Positions 34,501-42,564 of a DNA stretch of 42,979 nucleotides are shown here, in pieces. Every line of letters begins with the position of its first letter. The first letter of the stretch is position 1. The DNA comes from Anaerolineales bacterium (lineage in GTDB: Bacteria > Chloroflexota > Anaerolineae > Anaerolineales > UBA6668): NCBI GenBank assembly GCA_020630175.1, contig JAHDBW010000014.1, positions 1 to 42,979 on the forward strand. Reading direction: 5' to 3'. The position numbers and the translations under genes were made by a program. A model generated the notes under the pieces. That model was not told the DNA's origin, made no database searches, and worked only from the letters and a program-made list of their open reading frames with translations.

Positions 34501-37421
34501 AGGCCTTCAGCGGTGATGTCTATTTCTACATCTAATAACGTGTCGATTAGGGTTAGATCAGTGAGATAGGTATTGCCTGTATTTTGAATGACAAAACAGA
34601 AGGTCACTGTATCCCCCACACGGGCGTTGATGTTGCCTTCACCCGGACAGGCATCAGATGTTGCGGCGCTGTCGATGACGGTTTTTGTAAGTTGCACAGC
34701 AGGTGCTTGCGCGAAAATGCCAGCGTCTACGGTTAAGTCTTCTTCGCCGTCTGTCAGAATAATATCGGCAGTTTGGCCAGTTTCAGGATCTACATCACTG
34801 TCTAGGGCGTCATCTGCGCCTTGGTCTTGCGGACTGAAGAAGTTGTTGTCTGGCAAGCTAAAGCGAACGCGATAGGTGGCTGGTGCCAGATCCGTGAAGC
34901 TGTACTTCCCAAGATCGCTGGTTGTCGTGGTTGCGGCAACTTCGCCATCGGCATCGAGCAAGTCGACAGTGATGTTGGCAACCCCAGGTTCACCGTCGTC
35001 CATTAGGCCATTCTCGTTTAGATCAAGGAAGACCATATCACCAAGTGAGGCGCCAATTGAGTCTAAGCCGAAGTTTGCATCGTCAATTGCTTGGCCAGCG
35101 GTGAGTTCTACAGTCGTGCTGTTGTCGGCTGTCTCGTCACGGTCAAAGACTGGCACAAGATTGTCCGGTAGTGAGTCTGGGTCTACATTGATGGTGTAGT
35201 TGCCTTCTGGCAAGTTTTCAAAGGTATAGGTGCCATCGGCGTTGGTGGTTGTGCTATCCAGAATGTTATCGTCTTCATCTAGCAAGATTACGCGGATGCC
35301 GTCTAGTGCGGTGTCACCTTCATCAAATGCGGCGTCACCGTTTGCGTCTTCTACAACGCTACCGGCAATTGATCCGGTTTGGCGATAAATACCCGCATCC
35401 CACGTCAGGTCTTCTTCACCAGAGCTCAATGGAATAATTGATGTTTCGCCAGTGTCTGGGTCGGGATCACTGTCAAGTTCATCACTGGTGCCTTGGTTCA
35501 TGCTTGTGAAGCTTTCGTAGCCGTCTGGCAAGATGAATTTGAGCGTGTAGTCACCGGGGCTGAGGCTGTCCCAAAGGTAAAGGCCGTCGGCGTCGGTGGT
35601 TTGCGTGTCTAGTAATTCGCCGCTGCTGCGATAGAGCTCAACGGTTACATCGGCAACGCCCGGTTCGCCTTCATCTTGGACACCGTTTGCATTGCGGTCT
35701 TCCCAAACAAAGTTCCCGAGTTGGGCAGGTAGCCCATCACCAAGCACACCGGCATCCCATTTCAAATTGGTAAGGCCTTCTTCTTCAATGGTGAAGATTT
35801 CTGTGCGGCCAGTTGTTGGATCTGCGTCGCTGTCGCGGGAGTCACTATCTGGCTGATCATCTGTTTGGTTTGGCTGGGTAAAACCGTCAAAGCCGGTTGG
35901 CAAATCAAATTCTAAGAAGTAATCGCCTGGGATTAGGTCATCAAAGATGTAGAAGCCATTTGCATCGGTGAGCGTTTCGCTCAGCAGTGTGCCATCTGGC
36001 TGATAGATTTTTACGGTTGCGTTGACAACACCAAGCTCGAAAGCGTCTTGAATGCCGTTGGCGTTGGTATCGCGCCAGACGTAGTCACCCACTACACCCG
36101 GAATAACACCAACATAGTTGCTAGCGTCAGAGCTAGAGTAGTTGATGTTGTCATCACCGGTGCCGGTGACGGTTGCCACGTTGGTGTACTGACCGCGTTG
36201 CGCTGTCCCTTCAATAGAACAGGCCACGCCAACATCAGTGTTGCTTTGACCTGGCTCTAATTTATCGATTTGGCAAACTTGCCCTTCTTGGTCATCGACA
36301 ACGGTGATGTTGTTGATGGCGACCCCACCCGTATTGCGGACGAGATAGTCCCACGTGACAGGTTGGTCAACGGCGATAATGACGCCCGGTGTTTGATCAG
36401 CGTCTTGACCGTTGGTTTGTTTTTCAATGGCGAGGAAGCCGGGTGAGCTGAGACAGTCTGATGCTTCAACGTCAACAAGCCGTTCGGTGAATTCGCCAAT
36501 CAGTGTGGCTACTGCTGTTTCTTCGTTGATTTGCCACAGAATGTTGCGATCTTCGAAGGCCTTGCCGGTTGTGCCGTAGAGTTGCCCATCATTAAAGAAG
36601 CTCAGGCCTTCCATATCTGAAATGATAGAGCCAGAGTCGGCGCGGACAAAGCTGCCAACGGTGAGCGTTTCACCATTTGTTTGGTCAAGGATTGAAAGTT
36701 GGCTTGGGCCACCGTCGCGATTTTGAATTGCGTAGAACACGCCAGTAATTGGGTCAATTGCAATGTCATCTACGTCTGGGTACCCATTTTGTGGCTGAAC
36801 TTCTACATAGTCTGCGCCATCAAATTCGCCTGCGACGAGTGCGCCACTGCCTGGATCTAAGCGAACGAGCCGATCAGCGCCGGGGACAACGCGTTCAACG
36901 CCGTATAGCCTGCCGCTGCTTACATCCCAAGAGAGGCTGTCTATATCGCGGAAGGTGTAACCGTCGCTTGCGCTACCGACATCACCGACAAACGTGAATG
37001 CACCACTTGCTAAATCGAGCGCACCAATGCGACCGGCGTCGGCGGCGTAGAGGGGGCTTGCGCCATTTCTAAAGGCGACAGCTTCAATATTGAAGGTGCC
37101 GGTATTAGGAAAGAACGTGGTGATTGAGTTGGTGTTACCGGTTGCGCGGTTGAGGAACGCGAGCGTGTCTTCGGCGTCGCTGTCTTGCACTTGGACACCA
37201 TTGTCGTCAATGTAACCATCTGAGACGGCAAAACAACGGTTCGGATTTACCGCGTTTGGATCTAATGGTTGTTTGCCCGGTGGTGTCGTGTCTTGTGAAT
37301 GGGGGGCTGCAAATACGGGAAAGCCAACGCTTATTGCGAGAATAAGCGCCAGAAAAACCGGTAGTACAGTTTTCATTCGTGTGTGTTTTCGATTAAATTC
37401 CAATACATCTAAAAAATTCAT
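31551..37421 (-). CDS. Giant SdrD_B/DUF11 surface protein with IPETG anchor
   Basis: This is a cell-surface protein of 1956 residues. Start ATG 37421 has GGAAG (37428-37432) about 6 nt upstream; TTG 37433 and ATG 37376 are alternatives. A signal peptide ends near PVFAA (about residue 42). Residues of about 45-330 look like a repeat-rich beta-propeller (DIAIDPITGVFYAI and similar). A DUF11-like domain follows, then nine SdrD_B modules (each with D-x-N/D-x-NG and DSDxDP motifs, likely Ca-binding), broken after modules 4 and 5 by two more DUF11 domains. A TPAPTATPVP linker, a last DUF11 domain, IPETG (about 1920), a hydrophobic helix and a basic tail complete it. This is a sortase-type sorting signal in an IPETG form. 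No sortase gene is in the window. Role: adhesion or envelope architecture (inferred). Confidence 0.93.
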   Translation of the reverse strand: MNFLDVLEFNRKHTRMKTVLPVFLALILAISVGFPVFAAPHSQDTTPPGKQPLDPNAVNPNRCFAVSDGYIDDNGVQVQDSDAEDTLAFLNRATGNTNSITTFFPNTGTFNIEAVAFRNGASPLYAADAGRIGALDLASGAFTFVGDVGSASDGYTFRDIDSLSWDVSSGRLYGVERVVPGADRLVRLDPGSGALVAGEFDGADYVEVQPQNGYPDVDDIAIDPITGVFYAIQNRDGGPSQLSILDQTNGETLTVGSFVRADSGSIISDMEGLSFFNDGQLYGTTGKAFEDRNILWQINEETAVATLIGEFTERLVDVEASDCLSSPGFLAIEKQTNGQDADQTPGVIIAVDQPVTWDYLVRNTGGVAINNITVVDDQEGQVCQIDKLEPGQSNTDVGVACSIEGTAQRGQYTNVATVTGTGDDNINYSSSDASNYVGVIPGVVGDYVWRDTNANGIQDAFELGVVNATVKIYQPDGTLLSETLTDANGFYIFDDLIPGDYFLEFDLPTGFDGFTQPNQTDDQPDSDSRDSDADPTTGRTEIFTIEEEGLTNLKWDAGVLGDGLPAQLGNFVWEDRNANGVQDEGEPGVADVTVELYRSSGELLDTQTTDADGLYLWDSLSPGDYTLKFILPDGYESFTSMNQGTSDELDSDPDPDTGETSIIPLSSGEEDLTWDAGIYRQTGSIAGSVVEDANGDAAFDEGDTALDGIRVILLDEDDNILDSTTTNADGTYTFENLPEGNYTINVDPDSLPDNLVPVFDRDETADNSTTVELTAGQAIDDANFGLDSIGASLGDMVFLDLNENGLMDDGEPGVANITVDLLDADGEVAATTTTSDLGKYSFTDLAPATYRVRFSLPDNNFFSPQDQGADDALDSDVDPETGQTADIILTDGEEDLTVDAGIFAQAPAVQLTKTVIDSAATSDACPGEGNINARVGDTVTFCFVIQNTGNTYLTDLTLIDTLLDVEIDITAEGLDGAALAPTGNVSYAQTVQLTEALLTADNDADDTKITNVATVTGKVSDPDGTSTSETPVEDEDSAVVDVDLTVSLDGFVFNDTDADGIRETGEDGLEEIQVTLLDGDGNVVDTTVTDSNGDYTFDNLPAGEYAVRVEGPADSRFSPQDQGDDDDIDSDVDPDSGETTPVTITQDATPAPLGAGVIIDNPELTLEKTVRAGGGDASDCPGSATLTAQIGDTVTYCFRISNTGNTHFTTLSFDDPLLDLDVDISTEVLEGVPLAPGASVTYALQTPIEADWLTEDNDSNNNQITNTATLTGTPTTGDGTVLDDPVTDTDSAIVEVPATSLGDFVWEDLDGDGIQDPSEPGVDNVVVMLLDDDGDMVQQTITDDNGEYIFTELVAGTYMLKFTAPTGYSFVEPRQGDQDNLDSDVDQDTGKINNVVVRNGEFNDDEDAGLIRVASVNGRVFNDANANGVREIGEDPVSNVTVELLNEDGDIVETTTTDSSGRYAFENVAPAGYFVRFRTPAGFEITTRNAGNDDSRDSDADPSNGVTEEFSVNSGQGVDDVDAGLVLPSTIRGVAFDDRDADGIRDTGEPSLEDIVVRLVRPDGSIVASTNTSADGSYSFSNVTPGDYFVRFETRDGYTFTLKDRGGDDTEDSDVDPSNGQTDLINLDSGETESNIDSGFYRPSSFRGTVFRDADRDGIFRNADTVLGNYEVRLLDSDGGVLATTRTDGAGNYEFANLRPGNYSVQVVANLPNQEAFSPANQGGDDSIDSDVDNRGRVGIELRSGDSISDVDAGLSIETPAPTATPVPAPTATPIPAQVAGVNLSAPTLNKQVISGGNVGTSVNAEQAGTELIYEITFVNQNSAAITDVVVQDRLAAETEYISATSTRGTVAYDAANHVLTANGGTVAAGERFTVRVTARIKAGTPTGTIIRNTATLSSSAGGATSNEVRTTVAALRIPETGQETFASGQWFLLLFVVIVGTGASLFLHRKFNKQH

Positions 37422-37504
37422 AACATCTTCCAAAATCCATACCTACAAAGAAAAACTTAGGTATTTGTAGCACCGAACTTCAACAGTACAAATAACTTTT
37501 GGTA

Positions 37505-37512
37505 ATGAAACA
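37505..37512. promoter_or_regulatory. Isolated half-site of the palindrome family
   Basis: ATGAAACA (37505-37512) matches the right arm of the nearby palindromes and repeats, within TAATGAAAC, the arm at 37578-37585. The two lie 73 bp apart, about seven helical turns. It is about 84 bp upstream of the surface-protein start. Confidence 0.3.
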
Positions 37513-37561
37513 AATCTAACGACTAATTAAAGAATGCAACGACAACTTCTTTTTTGCGATT

Positions 37562-37936
37562 TGTTTCACACACTGTAATGAAACCAGATAGCCTGAATTG
37601 TGTCGATAAATTAGCTGTAAGGATATTGTTTGCAGATCGTTATAAAACTTAGCGGTTAGGTGTATAAACGATAAAAGATGTAGAAAGCGCCTATAACTGG
37701 CCGGTAATCGGGTATTTGGGTCACGCTAACGTGTTTCACGCTGTTGTAAAACAGTGATGTGATTGCTGACCTGACGCGCATGTTTTACAGGCTGTTGTGG
37801 AACATGCGCGTCTGTACAGCAAATGTTCTACAGCTTTGTAAAACATTTTGAGGTGCGCACGCTTTGTTTTACAAAATTGTGAAACAAGTCCTGATTACTA
37901 ACATGCCCTTCTCTTGTTTTACAAATTCGTGAAACA
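37562..37936. repeat. Array of six spaced palindromes TGTTTYAC-N-GTRAAACA
   Basis: Six imperfect palindromes stand in the gene-free stretch 37422-38040. Their arms are 37562-37569/37578-37585 (N8), 37732-37739/37746-37753 (N6), 37781-37788/37797-37804 (N8), 37824-37831/37838-37845 (N6), 37865-37872/37879-37886 (N6) and 37915-37922/37929-37936 (N6). The last five have centres 41-50 bp apart; the first lies 169 bp away. Arm consensus is TGTTTYAC and GTRAAACA, identical in core to the ParB site halves but with inserted central bases. The intervening sequences are unrelated. It could be an operator array for the surface protein or a replication/partition-type locus. Confidence 0.75.
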
Positions 37937-37962
37937 TTTTTCGGCAGGTGATGTTTTGCTAT

Positions 37963-37971
37963 TGTGGATAA
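37963..37971 (-). promoter_or_regulatory. Perfect DnaA-box sequence
   Basis: TGTGGATAA on plus is the complement of the consensus DnaA box TTATCCACA, 27 bp beyond the last palindrome. A one-mismatch version, TGTCGATAA, lies at about 37600-37608. A single perfect 9-mer is expected by chance now and then, so only the context makes it interesting. Confidence 0.4.
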
Positions 37972-37998
37972 CCAATTTGACTTGCGGCTTTTAAATCA

Positions 37999-38031
37999 AA
38001 AACGGCGCATCATTTTGTGATGCGCCGTTTT
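37999..38031 (-). terminator. Terminator of tRNA-Sec
   Basis: AAAACGGCGCATCA (37999-38012) pairs perfectly with TGATGCGCCGTTTT (38018-38031), a 14-bp stem. On minus it is followed by a T-rich tail. It begins 9 nt after the tRNA 3' end. Confidence 0.9.
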
Positions 38032-38040
38032 GAGCTTAGG

Positions 38041-38134
38041 CGGGGAAGGATGGGAGTCGAACCCACCGCAACTTGCTTAACAACCTGCCAACGGTGTTGA
38101 AGACCGCGAGGACCACCGGGACCTAACCATCCCC
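38041..38134 (-). tRNA. selC: Selenocysteine tRNA (TCA anticodon)
   Basis: This 94-nt tRNA on minus has anticodon loop CTTCAAC, i.e. TCA reading UGA, closed by CGGT/ACCG. It has the long acceptor typical of tRNA-Sec (GGGGATGG with CCTTCCCC, eight positions, one T-T mismatch) and a 5-bp T stem GTGGG/CCCAT with loop TTCGACT. Its D stem is extended (AGGTCC/GGTCCT, one mismatch). The long variable arm (GCAGGTTG-TTAAG-CAAGTTGC) is hairpin-forming, and the discriminator is G. These features exclude an ordinary serine tRNA. It implies that the organism decodes UGA as selenocysteine; selA, selB and selD are not in this window, and I found no selenoprotein gene here. Confidence 0.88.
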
Positions 38135-38141
38135 AATTTGA

Positions 38142-39077
38142 TTAGTCTGTACTATCTGTCTGTAATGATACCTGACCCGTCATCTTTTGGTAAAGCGTTG
38201 TCAGAAATGGTGCAATGCTGTGATATCTTGCGACGCTTGTGATGGCCTGGTTGAGCGGACCGGGAATACAGACGCCACCGCGTTTGGTGTGCAAATGTTG
38301 CAATGACGCGTCTACGACCGCATCTGTGGTTTGCCACATCACGTCTGGATAGACGCTTGCATCGAATGACTCAAAGTTTTCAGCCTGATGAAATTCTGTG
38401 CGCGTGAGACCAGGGCAGAGCGCTTGGACGGCCACGCCATGGGGGCTTACTTCACGGTCTAAGCTTTCAGAAAGCGTGGTGATATAGGCTTTAGTGGCGC
38501 AGTAGTTGGCGTGTTCTGGTTCTGCCATGTAGCTCATGACTGATGACACGTTGATAATAAACCCGGCTTGCTGATCTATCATTGCTGGTAATGCCGCGCG
38601 GCACAGGGCTGCGGTTGCCAGCACGTGCAGCTTTACCATTTTGTCGACAAGGTTTGGCTTGGTCTGCTCAAAGGTCGTGAGCGTGCCAAAGCCAGCATTG
38701 TTGACTAAGAATGAAACATTGCCGCTATCACGGATGTACTTCGCCACTTTGTTGATGCCAACTTGCGTTGATAAGTCTGCGGCAAGGTATTGCACGTCAA
38801 CGCCATAGTCGTCGCTCAATTCTGAGCCAAGCGTTTCAAGCCGGTCTTCACGGCGCGCGACTAACATTAGGTCGTAGCCAACGGCAGCGAGTTTGCGGGC
38901 GTAGGCTTCGCCAATCCCACTTGAGGCACCGGTGATCAGCGCAATCCCAGCTGGGTATTCAAAACTGGCGGCACACAGCTCTTGCTGTTGTTTGCGCCAC
39001 CAATACGTGGCTAATGCGCCAGCGGCAACGCCACCTAATGTAAGAATCGTTTTTGTTGAACTGTTTGAATTAGACAT
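38142..39077 (-). CDS. SDR-family oxidoreductase with N-terminal membrane anchor
   Basis: This 311-residue classical SDR has the cofactor motif TGASSGIG near residue 50, NNAGFG, catalytic serine in NVSSVMSYM, and YCATK with catalytic Tyr and Lys. The pattern after the Lys, and CPGLTRTEF, fit the DltE/YqjQ-like group of SDRs. A short hydrophobic helix (ILTLGGVAAGALATYWW, about 12-28) could anchor it to the membrane. I chose ATG 39077 because the 25 extra residues from 39152 run across the typA terminator; the ribosome site is weak. It ends 7 nt before the tRNA-Sec 5' end. Substrate unknown. Confidence 0.88.
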   Translation of the reverse strand: MSNSNSSTKTILTLGGVAAGALATYWWRKQQQELCAASFEYPAGIALITGASSGIGEAYARKLAAVGYDLMLVARREDRLETLGSELSDDYGVDVQYLAADLSTQVGINKVAKYIRDSGNVSFLVNNAGFGTLTTFEQTKPNLVDKMVKLHVLATAALCRAALPAMIDQQAGFIINVSSVMSYMAEPEHANYCATKAYITTLSESLDREVSPHGVAVQALCPGLTRTEFHQAENFESFDASVYPDVMWQTTDAVVDASLQHLHTKRGGVCIPGPLNQAITSVARYHSIAPFLTTLYQKMTGQVSLQTDSTD

Positions 39078-39143
39078 GTCAATAAAGAGTATAACAAGTT
39101 TGTGCACAAGGCAATTGTGTTGCAGCGTACGTTTAGTAAACAA

Positions 39144-39168
39144 AAAGCCCATCGCGGGGATGGGCTTT
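39144..39168 (-). terminator. Terminator of typA
   Basis: AAAGCCCATC (39144-39153) pairs with GATGGGCTTT (39159-39168). On minus the tail is TTGTTTA, extending the A/T run. It lies 30 nt after the typA stop. Confidence 0.85.
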
Positions 39169-39197
39169 CGATTTCAATTTGTGCAAGCCGTAACGGT

Positions 39198-41045
39198 CTA
39201 GATCTTTGATTGTTTCAAGATCTTGGCGCGTTCATTGCCATTGAGTACGCGTTTTCGCAGGCGCAGGTTTTCTGGCGTGACTTCAAGCAACTCATCCCCA
39301 GACAAGTATTCGATGCATTCATCAAGACTCATGTTGAGGTGTGGCGTGAGGTCGTTGTCGATTTCTTTGAAAGAGGTACGCATGTTGTCCAGCTTCTTCT
39401 TTTTACAGACGTTGACATCAAGATCGCCCGGGCGTTGATGTTCGCCAACAATCATGCCTTGGTATGCATCAACCCCAACGCCGACAAACAAGATGCCGCG
39501 CGGTTCTGCATTCTTTAGGCCGTAAGTGTTTGTGACGCCGCCTTCAAATGCCACAAGTGATCCCTTTGGCTTCGATTTCAACACACCTTGATAATCCCCA
39601 TAGCCGTGGAAGAGCGTGTTCAAAATCCCCATGCCGCGCGTTGCGGTGAGGAAGTGATGCCGGAACCCGAGCAAGCTGCGCGTTGGCACAATGTATTCAA
39701 CGCGAATGGTGCCGTTGCCCATGTCTTCCATGTTTTGCATTTCGCCTTTGCGGTTGCCAAGTAGCTCTACAACTGACCCAACAGTTTCGCTTGAGGTTTC
39801 AACAAAAACTTGTTCGTATGGCTCAGTGCGTTTGCCTGTTTCTGGATCGGTCTTGATAATGACTTCAGGGCTAGACACTTGGAACTCAAAGCCTTCACGG
39901 CGCATGGTTTCAATCAAAATCGCAAGGTGAAGTTCACCACGGCCAGAGACCAAGAAGGTGTCGGCACTTTCGGTTTCTTCAACGCGCAGCGATACGTTGT
40001 GCTTCACTTCTGCAAAGAGACGTTCGCGCAACTTCCGTGAGCTACCCCATTTGCCTTCGCGGCCAGAGAGTGGGGAGGTGTTGACCCCAAAAGTCATGCG
40101 GACGGTTGGTTCTTCAACGGTGATGACTGGCAACGCAATTGGATTTTCTGCATCGGCGATGGTTTCGCCAATAAAGACTTCTTCCAAACCGGCAATGGTT
40201 ACGATGTCACCAGCACCTACTGCTTCAGCGTCGACGCGGGCCATGCCTTCTTGTACGTGCAGGTAGCGGATGCGTTCAGAAACGATTGTGCCGTCTGTTT
40301 TGATGCGCGCGATGCGTTCATTGGCATTGATGGTGCCTTGGAAGACACGACCAACAGCCGTCAGGCCGCGGTAGTTGTCGTAACCTAAGGTTGTCACTAG
40401 CATTTGGAGTGGCGCGTCGACATCAACTTCTGGGCAAGGCACGTGTTCAAGAATGGTGTTGAACAGCGGTTGCAAGTTGTCTTCAAGCTCTGGCGTGAGG
40501 CCGGCGTGTCCGTGGGTTGCAATGGTGTAAACCACGGGGAAGTCGGTTTGCTCGTCTGTTGCGCCAAGTTCGATGAACAGGTCGAAGGTTTCGTCTAACA
40601 CGCGGTCTGTGTCTGCGTCTTGGCGGTCAATCTTATTGATGACAACAATTGCCTTGTGGCCAATTTCGAGTGCTTTACGCAGCACAAACCGGGTTTGTGG
40701 CATTGGGCCTTCAGCCGCATCTACGAGTAGCAGCACGCCGTCAACCATGTTGAGCACGCGTTCTACTTCACCACCAAAGTCGGCGTGACCTGGGGTATCA
40801 ACAACGTTGACCTTTACCTGTTCGCCGCTGTTTGGATCTTTGATCGTTAGCGCCGTGTTTTTAGACAGAATGGTAATGCCGCGTTCGCGTTCCAGATCGT
40901 TTGAATCCATGACGCGTTCGGCAACTTTTTGATTTTCACGGAAGACTTGCGCTTGCTTGAGCAGGCCGTCGACCAAGGTGGTTTTGCCATGATCAACGTG
41001 AGCGATGATGGCGATGTTTCTGATGTCAGTTCTTTTTTGAATCAT
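39198..41045 (-). CDS. typA: Ribosome-associated GTPase TypA/BipA
   Basis: This 615-residue translational GTPase related to EF-G assists 50S ribosome assembly, especially under stress or cold. The G motifs are G1 AHVDHGKTT near residue 15-23, switch region [14 protein letters not shown]3 [12 protein letters not shown], and G4 NKIDRQDA. The middle domain has GRVFQGTI, and the C-terminal BipA-specific part has [18 protein letters not shown] and a Lys/Arg-rich end. Length is normal. It is monocistronic and divergent from the RiPP-type operon; the intergenic region 41046-41520 holds no convincing gene. Confidence 0.97.
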   Translation of the reverse strand: MIQKRTDIRNIAIIAHVDHGKTTLVDGLLKQAQVFRENQKVAERVMDSNDLERERGITILSKNTALTIKDPNSGEQVKVNVVDTPGHADFGGEVERVLNMVDGVLLLVDAAEGPMPQTRFVLRKALEIGHKAIVVINKIDRQDADTDRVLDETFDLFIELGATDEQTDFPVVYTIATHGHAGLTPELEDNLQPLFNTILEHVPCPEVDVDAPLQMLVTTLGYDNYRGLTAVGRVFQGTINANERIARIKTDGTIVSERIRYLHVQEGMARVDAEAVGAGDIVTIAGLEEVFIGETIADAENPIALPVITVEEPTVRMTFGVNTSPLSGREGKWGSSRKLRERLFAEVKHNVSLRVEETESADTFLVSGRGELHLAILIETMRREGFEFQVSSPEVIIKTDPETGKRTEPYEQVFVETSSETVGSVVELLGNRKGEMQNMEDMGNGTIRVEYIVPTRSLLGFRHHFLTATRGMGILNTLFHGYGDYQGVLKSKPKGSLVAFEGGVTNTYGLKNAEPRGILFVGVGVDAYQGMIVGEHQRPGDLDVNVCKKKKLDNMRTSFKEIDNDLTPHLNMSLDECIEYLSGDELLEVTPENLRLRKRVLNGNERAKILKQSKI

Positions 41046-41520
41046 TATTATTTTTTGAGATCCGAAACTGCGGCAAGAACATCAATGTGGACGTTGTCTC
41101 AGTCGGTTTTTGGGCAGCGCATATACGCTGTAACTTTTATTATTGGACTGTGCCAAAATCTAAATGACACAAACCGGACGATGATACCAAACATCTGCAA
41201 TTAATGAGAGTAGCAATTTGCACAGACTGTTGACTGATGTCTGGTTTGTTTAGCACGCTTGGATTACAAACCCATTGTGAAATCGTTTCAGGTTGGTTAT
41301 TTTAGAAATGAATTGGTAAATTGCGGGCTAAATCCCGCTATACTAAATACGCGCTTGTTGTTACTTGCTGTGCAATGTGTCTGTCTAGTTACACTGTACA
41401 CCGACTACAACAGCAAGACAAAGTATTTTTGAATTTCACTTACAATCAACGTTTGTCTGTTGATTTTGATATTGAGATGCTCGCAATTTGCCAGCATTAG
41501 ATTTAGGAGTTTTTTAGACA
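41046..41520. other. Gene-free divergent region typA / RiPP operon
   Basis: This 475-bp region must contain the promoters of typA and of the methyltransferase operon, but no convincing -35/-10 pair was found. A small hairpin, GCGGG/CCCGC (41323-41327 with 41334-41338), is present. AGGAG (41505-41509) is the ribosome site of the methyltransferase. A 41-codon frame at 41375-41500 has no ribosome site and no precursor-peptide character. Confidence 0.5.
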
Positions 41521-42276
41521 ATGACTAGCAAAATTCGTACGCTTGGTTACGCGCCTGACACCGTGAAGAGTGCCCGTGAACAATTGAGCGATTTATTGCA
41601 TGACACGCCAATTCCAGAAAATGAGCTCTTGGCAAACCTTGGGTTATACATGCGCCCATCAGCGCTGAACCGCTTGTTGTTTATGAATGAAATGTACCAA
41701 CACTGTGTGGGCATTCAAGGTGTGATTATGGAGTTTGGCGTGCGCTGGGGGCAGAACTTAGCGCTGTACCAAGCGTTCCGTGCGATTTATGAACCGTTCA
41801 ACTATCAACGCAAGATTATTGGGTTTGATACTTGGGAAGGCTTTCCATCTGTGCATGAAAAAGACGGCGACTCAGACATTATCGAAGTTGGCGCGTACGG
41901 CGTTACCGCTGGCTATGAGTCACACTTGCAACAAGTCTTGGACGTTCGTGAAACAGAAAGCCCAAATGCGCATGTCAGCAAGCATGAATTGCGCAAGGGC
42001 AATGCGATCACTGAAATCGAAACCTATTTAAAGGAAAACCCCCAAACCATAGTGGCGATGGCGTATTTCGATTTTGACATTTATGAGCCAACCGCACGCT
42101 GTTTGGAAGCAATCCGGCCGCACCTAACCAAGGGTAGCATCATCGGATTTGATGAACTCAATTTGCCAGATTACCCTGGTGAAACCGTTGCCGTGCGCGA
42201 AGTCTTTGGCTTGGATAAGTACACTATTCGTCGTAGCAAGCACAGTTTGAATGAGTGCTACATCATCATTGAGTAG
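41521..42276 (+). CDS. TylF/MycF-like O-methyltransferase
   Basis: This 251-residue SAM-dependent methyltransferase is of the TylF/MycF (macrocin O-methyltransferase-like) family. The SAM motif is MEFGVRWGQNL near residue 70, followed by GFDTWEGFPSVHEKDG, typical of the family. The metal-binding acidic pair is in AYFDFDIYEPT, followed by GFDELNLPDYPGE near residue 215. AGGAG precedes the ATG by 11 nt. Twelve nt separate it from the PqqD-like gene, so it is the first gene of the operon. It may methylate the peptide product or a sugar-type substituent; this is inferred from position only. Confidence 0.85.
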   Translation: MTSKIRTLGYAPDTVKSAREQLSDLLHDTPIPENELLANLGLYMRPSALNRLLFMNEMYQHCVGIQGVIMEFGVRWGQNLALYQAFRAIYEPFNYQRKIIGFDTWEGFPSVHEKDGDSDIIEVGAYGVTAGYESHLQQVLDVRETESPNAHVSKHELRKGNAITEIETYLKENPQTIVAMAYFDFDIYEPTARCLEAIRPHLTKGSIIGFDELNLPDYPGETVAVREVFGLDKYTIRRSKHSLNECYIIIE

Positions 42277-42288
42277 GATTGTTCAAAA

Positions 42289-42564
42289 ATGGATCAGTCT
42301 GTGCGTTACACGCTTGCGCCAAACATTGTTTTCCAGCCCACGGCTGATGAAGGCGTTTTACTCAACCTGACAACAGAGCAGTATTTTGGGCTTAACAATA
42401 TGAGCCGCGCGATTGTCGACGTGTTGAAAGAGGGCGCAGATATTGGCACATTGATTGACCAACTGCTACAAGACTATGACGTCGAGCGTTCAGTTTTGGC
42501 GACTGACGTAAACGCACTTATTGAAGAGTTGCTGGCACATCAGCTGTTAGTAGCTGCAGAATGA
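42289..42564 (+). CDS. PqqD-family protein (RiPP recognition element, B1-like)
   Basis: This 91-residue protein has the PqqD fold. In lasso-peptide and other RiPP pathways it binds the leader peptide of the precursor and presents it to the maturation enzymes. The pattern is typical: a hydrophobic N-terminal strand, LLNLTTEQYFGLNNMSRAI with the conserved YFGLN, and a C-terminal pair of helices ending LIEELLAHQLL. Its stop overlaps the ATG of the next gene by 4 bp (ATGA), the arrangement expected for a split B1/B2 pair. Confidence 0.88.
   Translation: MDQSVRYTLAPNIVFQPTADEGVLLNLTTEQYFGLNNMSRAIVDVLKEGADIGTLIDQLLQDYDVERSVLATDVNALIEELLAHQLLVAAE

Noticed and set aside
37562-37936. CRISPR array
   Set aside because: The repeats are only about 22-24 bp, differ in arms and central length, and the unit spacing varies (41-50, once 169 bp). 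No cas genes are nearby.
37562-37936. Canonical parS cluster
   Set aside because: No site matches the contiguous 16-bp parS; every palindrome has 6-8 additional central bases. Only the half-sites agree.
39078-39152. Upstream start for the SDR next to tRNA-Sec
   Set aside because: The added codons run through the typA terminator hairpin.
40929-41204. 91-residue plus-strand frame antisense to the typA start
   Set aside because: It overlaps the conserved typA 5' end on the opposite strand and shows no family features.
41375-41500. 41-residue frame as a RiPP precursor
   Set aside because: It lacks a ribosome site and has no leader/core features of a lasso precursor.
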